64,000 nucleotides of DNA, taken from Caldimonas brevitalea. GTDB lineage: Bacteria; Pseudomonadota; Gammaproteobacteria; Burkholderiales; Burkholderiaceae_C. A program made the position numbers and the translations under genes. The stretch spans positions 1,302,001 through 1,366,000 of the forward strand of contig NZ_CP011371.1 in NCBI RefSeq assembly GCF_001017435.1, given 5' to 3'. Every line of letters starts with the position of its first letter. Position 1 is the stretch's first letter. The notes beneath the pieces are model-generated. The model was not told the origin of the DNA and did no database searches. It saw only the letters and a list, made by a program, of their open reading frames with translations. Shown piece by piece: positions 57,458 to 64,000 of this stretch.

Positions 57458-60400
57458 ATGAACGCACCGCTCCCCCTGAAGGACATCGCCGCCGCCCAGC
57501 TGGACGCCGGCCACGCAGCCCCCCGGCTGCGCGAGATCCCTTACAACTACACCTCGTTTTCCGACCGCGAGATCGTCATCCGCATCCTGGGCCCCCGCGC
57601 CTGGGAACTGCTGAGCCGGCTGCGTGAGGAGCGCCAGACGGGCCGATCCGCGCGCATGCTGTATGAGGTGCTGGGCGACATCTGGGTGGTGCAGCGCAAC
57701 CCGTATCTGCAGGACGACCTGCTCGACAACCCGCGCCGCCGCAAGCTGCTGATCGACGCCTTGCACCACCGCTTGCGCGAGGTCGAGAAGCGGCGCACGC
57801 CGGGCGACGACCACGGCCGCGATGCCCTGGTGGGCGAGTTGCTGTTGGTGGCCCGCAAGGCCGTGACGAGTTTTGCCGAGCAGTTCGAGGCGGTGGCCCA
57901 GCTGCGCCGGCGTGCCGTCAAGGTGCTTGGCCGCCACACCGCGCGCGACAACATCAAGTTCGACGGCCTCAGCCGCGTGTCGCATGTGACCGACGCGACC
58001 GACTGGCGCGTCGAATACCCGTTCGTGGTGCTGACGCCCGACACCGAGGCCGAGATGGCCGCGCTGGTGAAGGACTGCATCGAGCTGGGCCTGACCATCA
58101 TCCCGCGCGGCGGCGGCACCGGCTACACCGGCGGTGCCGTGCCGCTGACGTGGCAGTCGGCCGTCATCAACACCGAAAAGCTCGAGGCGATGACCGAGGT
58201 GGAGATGGTGTCGCTGCCCGGCCTCGACCGGCCGGTCGCCACCATCTGGACCGAGGCCGGCGTGGTGACGCAGCGCGTGGCCGACGCGGCCGAACGCGGC
58301 GGCCACGTGTTCGCGGTCGACCCGACCTCGGCTGAAGCCTCGTGCATCGGCGGCAACATCGCGATGAACGCCGGTGGCAAGAAGGCTGTGCTGTGGGGCA
58401 CCGCGCTCGACAACCTGGCCTCCTGGCGCATGGTGACGCCCGAGGCGCAGTGGCTGGAGGTGGTGCGCCTGAACCACAACCTCGGCAAGATCCACGATGT
58501 CGAGGTGGCCAGCTTCGAGCTGCGTTATTTCGAGGCCGACGGCAAGACGCCGGTGCGCACCGAGCGGCTCGACATCCCGGGCCGCACCTTCCGCAAGGAG
58601 GGCCTGGGCAAGGACGTGACCGACAAATTCCTGGCCGGGCTGCCGGGCGTCCAGAAAGAAGGCTGCGACGGGCTGATCACGTCGGCACGCTGGGTGGTGC
58701 ACCGCATGCCCGCCCATGTGCGCACGGTCTGCCTCGAGTTCTTCGGCAACGCCAAGGACGCGGTGCCCAGCATCGTCGAGATCAAGGACTACATGTTCGC
58801 CGAGGCCAAGCGGGGCGGCGCCATCCTGGCCGGCCTTGAGCACCTGGACGACCGCTACCTGAAGGCGGTGGGCTACGCCACCAAGTCCAAGCGCGGCGTG
58901 TTGCCCAAGATGGTGCTGATCGGCGACATCGTCGGCGACGACCCGGACGCGGTGGCGAAAGCAACCTCGGAGGTGGTGCGGCTCGCCAACGGCCGCGCCG
59001 GTGAAGGTTTCGTGGCCGTGTCGGCCGACGCCCGCAAGAAGTTCTGGCTCGACCGCAAGCGCACCGCCGCCATCTCGAAGCACACCAACGCCTTCAAGAT
59101 CAACGAAGACGTGGTGATCCCGCTGCCCCGCATGGGCGAGTACACCGAGGGCATCGAGCGCATCAACATCGAGCTGTCGCTGCGCAACAAGCTTGCGCTG
59201 GCCGAGCGGCTCGAGGCCTATTTCATGGCCGGGCAGCTGCCGCTGGGCAAGGGCGACGACGCCAACGACATCCCCAGCGCCGAGCTGCTCGAAGACCGCG
59301 TGCAACAGGCCCTGACCGTGATCCGCGACACCGCGGCGCTGTGGCAGCGCTGGCTGCACCAGCTCGACATGGTGCAGCCCGACAGCGGCCGCAGCTTCTT
59401 CTCGCAGCTGCAGGACCACAGCCTGCGCGCTTCGTGGAAGACGCAGATCCTGAAGCCGCTGCAAGGCATCTTCGCCGGCGCCGCGTTCGCGCCCATCGTC
59501 GACGAGTGCAAGCGGCTGCACAAGGAGGTGCTGCGCGGGCGCGTCTGGGTGGCACTGCACATGCACGCTGGTGACGGCAACGTGCACACCAACATCCCGG
59601 TCAACAGCGACAACTACGAGATGCTGCAGACGGCCCACGAGGCGGTCGGCCGCATCATGAAGCTGGCCCGCAGCCTCGACGGCGTGATCTCGGGCGAGCA
59701 CGGCATCGGCATCACCAAGCTCGAGTTCCTGACCGACGCCGAGATCCGCGAGTTCACGGCCTACAAACGCCGCGTCGACCCGGAAGGCCGCTTCAACAAG
59801 GGCAAGCTGATGCGCGAGCCCGGCTTGTTCGCCGACCTGACCAATGCCTACACGCCCAGCTTCGGGCTGATGGGGCATGAGTCGCTGATCATGCAGCAGT
59901 CGGACATCGGCGCGATCTCCGAGTCGATCAAGGACTGCTTGCGCTGCGGCAAGTGCAAGCCGGTGTGCGCGACCCACGTGCCGCGCGCCAACCTGCTGTA
60001 CAGCCCGCGCAACAAGATTTTGGCCACCTCGCTGCTGGTCGAGGCCTTCCTGTACGAAGAGCAGACGCGCCGCGGCGTGTCGATCAAGCACTGGGAGGAG
60101 TTCGAGGACGTCGCCGACCACTGCACGGTGTGCCACAAGTGCGCCAACCCTTGCCCGGTGAAGATCGACTTCGGCGACGTGTCGATGAACATGCGCAACC
60201 TGCTGCGCAAGATGGGCAAGAAGAGCTTCCGGCCGGGCAACAAGATGGCGATGATGATGCTCAACGCCACCAACCCCGAGACCATCAAGCTGTTGCGCAC
60301 GGCGACGGTCGATGTCGGTTTCAAGGTCCAGCGCCTGGCCAACAACGTGCTGCGCAGCGTGGCCCGGCGCCAGACGGCGAAGCCGCCGGCCACCGTCGGC

Positions 60401-61348
60401 ACGGCGCCGATCCGCGAGCAGGTGATCCACTTCATCAACAAGAAGATGCCGGGCGGCTTGCCGAAAAAGACCGCGCGCGCGCTGCTGGACATCGAAGACA
60501 AGGACTACGTCCCCATCATCCGCAACCCGCAGACCACCAGCGCCGAGACCGAAGCGGTGTTCTATTTCCCCGGCTGCGGCTCGGAGCGCTTGTTCTCGCA
60601 GGTGGGCCTGGCGACGCAGGCGATGTTGTGGCATGCCGGCGTGCAGACCGTGCTGCCGCCGGGCTACCTCTGCTGCGGCTATCCGCAGCGCGGTGCTGGC
60701 CAGTTCGACAAGGCCGAGAAGATCATCACCGACAACCGGGTGCTGTTCCACCGTGTGGCCAACACGCTGAACTACCTCGACATCAAGACCGTGGTGGTGA
60801 GCTGCGGCACCTGCTACGACCAGCTGCAGGGCTACGAGTTCGACAAGATCTTCCCGGGCTGCCGCATCATCGACATCCACGAGTTCTTGCTCGAGAAGGG
60901 TCTGAAGATCGAGCCCAAGGGCACCTATCTGTACCACGACCCCTGCCACAGCCCGATGAAGCTGCAAGACCCGATGAAGACGGTCAAGGCGCTGGTCGGC
61001 GACAACGTGGTGAAGAACGAGCGCTGCTGCGGTGAGTCGGGCACCCTGGGCGTGACCCGCCCGGACATCTCGACGCAAGTGCGCTTCCGCAAGCAGGAAG
61101 AGCTGCGCAAGAGCGAGGCGGCGATGCGCGCCAGCGGCGCCGTCGGCGAGCAGGAGAACCTGAAGATCCTGACCTCGTGCCCCAGCTGCCTGCAGGGCCT
61201 GAGCCGCTACGGCAACGACCTGAACAACGGGCTGCTCGAAGCCGATTACATCGTCGTCGAGATGGCGCGCCAGATCCTCGGCGAGGACTGGATGCCGCAG
61301 TACGTGGCGCGCGCCAACCAGGGCGGTATCGAGCGCGTGCTGGTCTGA
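57458..61348 (+). CDS. Fused FAD-linked oxidase / Fe-S / CCG-domain oxidoreductase (DUF3683)
   Basis: 1296 residues. N-terminal DUF3683 (~1-165), FAD-binding PCMH domain (~185-330, [15 protein letters not shown]), FAD-oxidase C domain (~480-790, [21 protein letters not shown]), two 4Fe-4S clusters ([11 protein letters not shown] at ~827, [12 protein letters not shown] at ~890), and CCG domains (~1030-1260, [20 protein letters not shown]). It combines what GlcD and GlcF do in separate chains, so a D-2-hydroxyacid dehydrogenase such as D-lactate or glycolate oxidase feeding the electron chain is likely. The exact substrate is unknown. No signal peptide; cytosolic or peripheral. Followed by a strong terminator. 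Confidence 0.9.
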   Translation: MNAPLPLKDIAAAQLDAGHAAPRLREIPYNYTSFSDREIVIRILGPRAWELLSRLREERQTGRSARMLYEVLGDIWVVQRNPYLQDDLLDNPRRRKLLIDALHHRLREVEKRRTPGDDHGRDALVGELLLVARKAVTSFAEQFEAVAQLRRRAVKVLGRHTARDNIKFDGLSRVSHVTDATDWRVEYPFVVLTPDTEAEMAALVKDCIELGLTIIPRGGGTGYTGGAVPLTWQSAVINTEKLEAMTEVEMVSLPGLDRPVATIWTEAGVVTQRVADAAERGGHVFAVDPTSAEASCIGGNIAMNAGGKKAVLWGTALDNLASWRMVTPEAQWLEVVRLNHNLGKIHDVEVASFELRYFEADGKTPVRTERLDIPGRTFRKEGLGKDVTDKFLAGLPGVQKEGCDGLITSARWVVHRMPAHVRTVCLEFFGNAKDAVPSIVEIKDYMFAEAKRGGAILAGLEHLDDRYLKAVGYATKSKRGVLPKMVLIGDIVGDDPDAVAKATSEVVRLANGRAGEGFVAVSADARKKFWLDRKRTAAISKHTNAFKINEDVVIPLPRMGEYTEGIERINIELSLRNKLALAERLEAYFMAGQLPLGKGDDANDIPSAELLEDRVQQALTVIRDTAALWQRWLHQLDMVQPDSGRSFFSQLQDHSLRASWKTQILKPLQGIFAGAAFAPIVDECKRLHKEVLRGRVWVALHMHAGDGNVHTNIPVNSDNYEMLQTAHEAVGRIMKLARSLDGVISGEHGIGITKLEFLTDAEIREFTAYKRRVDPEGRFNKGKLMREPGLFADLTNAYTPSFGLMGHESLIMQQSDIGAISESIKDCLRCGKCKPVCATHVPRANLLYSPRNKILATSLLVEAFLYEEQTRRGVSIKHWEEFEDVADHCTVCHKCANPCPVKIDFGDVSMNMRNLLRKMGKKSFRPGNKMAMMMLNATNPETIKLLRTATVDVGFKVQRLANNVLRSVARRQTAKPPATVGTAPIREQVIHFINKKMPGGLPKKTARALLDIEDKDYVPIIRNPQTTSAETEAVFYFPGCGSERLFSQVGLATQAMLWHAGVQTVLPPGYLCCGYPQRGAGQFDKAEKIITDNRVLFHRVANTLNYLDIKTVVVSCGTCYDQLQGYEFDKIFPGCRIIDIHEFLLEKGLKIEPKGTYLYHDPCHSPMKLQDPMKTVKALVGDNVVKNERCCGESGTLGVTRPDISTQVRFRKQEELRKSEAAMRASGAVGEQENLKILTSCPSCLQGLSRYGNDLNNGLLEADYIVVEMARQILGEDWMPQYVARANQGGIERVLV

Positions 61349-61367
61349 CGCGCCGCTGCTGCGGTCG

Positions 61368-61400
61368 ACACGCCCCGCTCGCGGGGCGTGTTCATTTTTA
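61368..61400 (+). terminator. Rho-independent terminator
   Basis: ACACGCCCCG and CGGGGCGTGT form a ten-pair stem with loop CTCG, followed by TCATTTTTA. It ends the oxidoreductase transcript and overlaps the TAA of the opposing glycosyltransferase gene. Confidence 0.9.
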
Positions 61401-63083
61401 TTGCGCCTCGTCGACGATCCGCAACGACGCCGGCGGCAGCCCTTGCAGATGGCGCTGCCAGATGCGCGTGAAGGCCTGTTCCCACCAGCGCGCCTGCCGC
61501 GCCGGATCGAGTGCCGGGCTCAGATGGGGGCCGCCCGGCAGGTGCTGCTGCAACTGCTCGCGCCAGCGCCGGCGCAGCGACCCGTCGGCGGCCCAGCGTG
61601 CCACCGATTCGACGTACTCCCGCGCGGTCGCGGTGCAGGCGTCGTCCAGCCCGACCGCCTGCAAGATCGCGTGGCCGATGCGGCCGGCCGGCCCGGGGCC
61701 GAGCACGGTCACGGCCGGCACACCCTGCGCCAGCGCCTCGAGCAGCGTGGTGTGGCCGCCCATCGGCGTGGCGTCGAGAAACAGGTCGGCGACACCCAGC
61801 CGGGCCTGGTGTGCGGCCCAGGAGGTGGCCGGCGCGATCCACTCCCGTTCCGGGCCGATGCCGTGGCGGGCCAGGCCGGCGCGCCAGGCGGCATCGGTGG
61901 CGGGCTTGCTTTCGAGTCGCCACAGCACGGCCTGCGGGCAGCGCTGCAACACCGCCGCCCACAGCGCCAGACACTCGGGCGACAGCTTGTAGCTCTGGTG
62001 CGTGGCGGCCAGCACCAGGGCGTCGGCTGGCAGGCCGAGCGCGGCCCGGTCGGGCCGGGCGGCGGGGGCACCGGGCATACCGCGGCCGAGCACATAGGGT
62101 GTGGCGGGAAATTCGATCAGCGCTTCGTCCCAGTGCGCGTGCGCGGCGGGCGGCACCGTGATCGGGTCGATCACCGCATAGTCGACCAGCCCGCGCCCAT
62201 GCGGGTAGTAAGACGCGAGCCCGTTGACGATCAGCTGCGCGGGGCGGTGCAGCAGCACCTCGGCGACCGGGCTCTGCTGGAAGCTGCCGAGCGACCAGAC
62301 GATGTCGTAGCCGTCGGCGCGCATGGCCTGGGCGACCTCGGCCGGGTCTTCGCCGGCCCGGTGTTGCCAGGCGTCGCACAGGCCGCGCAGATCGTCGGTG
62401 TAAACATCGACGTCGGGGTCGAGGTAGATGCCGGTCAGGTGCAGCCGGGCGCGGTCGAGCCCGGCGACCACGTCCCGGTGCAGAAAATAGGTCGGGTGGC
62501 GCCGGAAGCCGCCGCCCAGCAGCGCGATCCGCAAGCGGCCGTCGGTCCGCGGTGAAGGCGCGCTTGCAGCGGCCGGACGTGCAGCGGGCGACGGCGCATG
62601 GTCGTCCGCGAAGCGACGCGTCAACGCGGCGATCAGGCCGTCGTCGCTGCCGAAGGAGAAGGCGTCGAACACCAGCGAGCGGTGCAAGGGCACACCGGCA
62701 CAACGCTGGGCCAGTGCCTCGAGCGCGGCGACAAAGCCGGGGCGGTACTCCCAGCGGCCCTGCCGCATCGCGTAGGCACACAGCAGGCCCTGCACCTGGT
62801 GTGCGTCCCAGCCGACGGCGAGCACGTCGGCGAGCGCCCGGTCGGTGTGCGGATGCTGCAGCAGCGCAAGACGGTCGTCGGGGCCGATGTAGCGGATCGT
62901 CTCGGTCGACGCACGCAACTCGCCGAGAGCGGCCAGCGTGCACGCATAGCCGAACCACAAGGCCGGGCGGATCTGCTCGGCCGGCACCGCGCGCAGCACG
63001 GCGTCGAAGCACGCCCGGGCCGTGCGGAAGTCGGCGCTGTGGAGCGCCAGCCGGGCCTGCTGCAAGGTCTCGGCGGCCTTCAT
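61398..63083 (-). CDS. OGT-like (GT41-type) glycosyltransferase
   Basis: 561 residues. The N-terminal ~150 residues are helical with weak TPR character. An Ala/Pro linker (~170-185) leads to a two-lobed GT-B domain: LRIALLGGGFRRHPTYFLHRDVV, DIVWSLGSFQQSP, GLASYYPHGRGLVDYAVIDP and DLFLDATPMGGHTTLLEAL, each split from the next. These match the SPINDLY/OGT family. It may attach a sugar from a UDP donor to protein or another acceptor. No surface-polysaccharide genes are nearby, so the acceptor is unknown. ATG 63083 is in a short divergent region shared with the HIT gene. Confidence 0.68.
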   Translation of the reverse strand: MKAAETLQQARLALHSADFRTARACFDAVLRAVPAEQIRPALWFGYACTLAALGELRASTETIRYIGPDDRLALLQHPHTDRALADVLAVGWDAHQVQGLLCAYAMRQGRWEYRPGFVAALEALAQRCAGVPLHRSLVFDAFSFGSDDGLIAALTRRFADDHAPSPAARPAAASAPSPRTDGRLRIALLGGGFRRHPTYFLHRDVVAGLDRARLHLTGIYLDPDVDVYTDDLRGLCDAWQHRAGEDPAEVAQAMRADGYDIVWSLGSFQQSPVAEVLLHRPAQLIVNGLASYYPHGRGLVDYAVIDPITVPPAAHAHWDEALIEFPATPYVLGRGMPGAPAARPDRAALGLPADALVLAATHQSYKLSPECLALWAAVLQRCPQAVLWRLESKPATDAAWRAGLARHGIGPEREWIAPATSWAAHQARLGVADLFLDATPMGGHTTLLEALAQGVPAVTVLGPGPAGRIGHAILQAVGLDDACTATAREYVESVARWAADGSLRRRWREQLQQHLPGGPHLSPALDPARQARWWEQAFTRIWQRHLQGLPPASLRIVDEAQ

Positions 63084-63224
63084 GCGGTGCCGCGTGCCAG
63101 CGCGCTGGGGCGAGCGCCAGAGTGCTGCTGCAACGCTCGATAATGACGCTTCACGCGGGCGGCACATCGACAGCAAGTGCGGCCCGAAACGTCCATGATG
63201 CTGTGGCTGTTCGATGGGATCACG

Positions 63225-63713
63225 ATGGCTCGACACACGGAAGAAGAGAACGCCCGGGACCGGGCGGCGGCACTGCATCCCGCCTGCGAATTGTGCCGCT
63301 CGCCCGGCGGGATGCTGGTGTTGCAACGGCCGCACTGGCGCCTGGTGCGCGTCGAAGACCAGGACTTCCCGGCCTACTACCGCGTCATCTGGAACGCGCA
63401 TTGCGCCGAACTGACCGACCTCACGCCCGAGCAACGTCACGAATGCCTGGACGCGGTGGCCGAGGTCGAGGCGGTGTTGCGGCGCCACCTGCGCCCCACC
63501 AAGATCAACCTGGCGGCGTTCGGCAACATGGTGCCGCATCTGCACTGGCACATCATCGCCCGCCATGTGTGGGACAGCCACTTTCCGCAGCCGGTATGGG
63601 GCCCGCGGCAGCGTGAGGTGCCGGAGGGGGCGCGGGCCCGGCTCGCCGCCACGCCGGCCACGCTCGACCAAGCGATGCGCGAGGCTTTCGGCCCCACATC
63701 CGAAGCGAAATGA
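63225..63713 (+). CDS. HIT-family protein
   Basis: 162 residues. The histidine triad is HLHWHIIAR, preceded by NLAAFGNMVP; two Cys near the N-terminus (CELC) may bind zinc. PQPVWGPRQRE is typical of betaproteobacterial HIT proteins. It hydrolyses nucleotide phosphoesters such as dinucleoside polyphosphates by family knowledge. Start 63225 is preferred; ATG 63195 and GTG 63177 are in-frame alternatives. Confidence 0.87.
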   Translation: MARHTEEENARDRAAALHPACELCRSPGGMLVLQRPHWRLVRVEDQDFPAYYRVIWNAHCAELTDLTPEQRHECLDAVAEVEAVLRRHLRPTKINLAAFGNMVPHLHWHIIARHVWDSHFPQPVWGPRQREVPEGARARLAATPATLDQAMREAFGPTSEAK

Positions 63714-63901
63714 CAGCGGGGGCGGCAGCACCGCCGGGCATCCCTAGTCCGAGGGTTGGCCGTTGCAGCCTTCGGTGATGTAATCCCTGGGCTTTTCGAC
63801 CCTCCCTCGAGGGCAGGGGCCTGAACAGGCCGCGCGCCGCAAGGGCGCCGTGAGGAAGCGCCGCTGGTTCCCGCCTTCGCCGGGACGCGGAGGAGAGCAT
63901 C

Positions 63902-64000
63902 ATGACCGCACCTATGTCCTTCACCAACGTGCCCTATCCTGTGTCCTGCGCGGACAGCGGCGTGTCGACGCTGCCGCGCCGGCGAACGGCAGCATCGAAA
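63902..64000 (+). CDS. Start of an unidentified protein, 3' end outside the window
   Basis: ATG 63902 follows CGGAGGAGAG, a strong ribosome site. Thirty-three codons are open to the window end (MTAPMSFTNVPYPVSCADSG onwards). Too little is visible for a family call. The 188 nt before it (63714-63901) hold small inverted repeats (CCCT...AGGG near 63743 and CCTCGAGG near 63805) and may be its promoter and leader. Confidence 0.55.
   Translation, partial: MTAPMSFTNVPYPVSCADSGVSTLPRRRTAASK

Noticed and set aside
57428..61078. Very long minus-strand open frame (1216 codons) opposite the FAD oxidoreductase
   Set aside because: Its content is His/Gly/Val/Arg-rich without domains, as produced by the antisense of a high-GC3 gene; the plus-strand gene has clear catalytic motifs throughout.

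Overview
This is a high-GC (roughly two-thirds G+C by eye) chromosomal window from a betaproteobacterium of the order Burkholderiales, most like the Rubrivivax/Leptothrix/Caldimonas (Sphaerotilaceae) group. The basis is the complete mraZ-to-lpxC division and cell-wall (dcw) cluster in betaproteobacterial order, dusB-fis, a DUF4148 protein, a cyanophycin operon, a DUF3683 FAD oxidoreductase and very strong GC3 bias. The species cannot be fixed from the sequence alone.

Layout. 1-4.3 kb: a truncated TonB-dependent receptor, a periplasmic YfiR-like protein and a membrane hybrid histidine kinase, overlapping head to tail. 4.4-6.5 kb: a one-helix membrane protein, a DUF421 protein and a short-chain dehydrogenase. 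6.5-12 kb: a cyanophycin operon (isoaspartyl peptidase, cyanophycinase, cyanophycin synthetase) ending in a SIR2-like gene. 12-17.2 kb, minus strand: a cytosolic GAF-PAS hybrid kinase, a patatin-like lipase and a short RecQ. 17.2-36.8 kb: a 14-bp tandem repeat, a promoter carrying MraZ-type repeats, then mraZ-rsmH-ftsL-ftsI-murE-murF-mraY-murD-ftsW-murG-murC-ddl-ftsQ-ftsA-ftsZ-lpxC, mostly with overlapping stops and starts.

36.8-43.4 kb is accessory: a small membrane protein, an IS3 transposase relic, a Uma2-type nuclease, SelO, a DUF4148 protein, an AAA ATPase, an HD-hydrolase relic and a free-standing condensation-domain protein. A perfect 37-bp direct repeat flanks the 39.6-43.3 kb part. 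43.4-50.6 kb, minus strand: plsC-like/cdsA-like/ruvC, purH, dusB-fis and a 7TM-DISM diguanylate cyclase. 51.1-52.1 kb: a small lipoprotein, a YqaA-like protein and a 149-bp inverted-repeat element. 52.1-57.1 kb: ugpB-A-E-C-Q for glycerol-3-phosphate/glycerophosphodiester uptake. 57.5-64 kb: a 1296-residue fused FAD/Fe-S oxidoreductase, an OGT-like glycosyltransferase, a HIT protein and the start of one more gene.

The most unusual signal is an intercistronic mini-ORF element seen at three loci (ftsW-murG, patatin-recQ, ugpC-ugpQ). Each copy is read in the same frame, ends in the peptide motif STE plus a few residues, carries the Shine-Dalgarno GGAGG inside the Thr-Glu codons, and stops in an ATGA overlap with the next gene. 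It looks like a dispersed translational coupler. Other notable points are a ~155-residue acidic insertion in MurD, two hairpin elements that share a core, and the SIR2-like gene attached to the cyanophycin operon.
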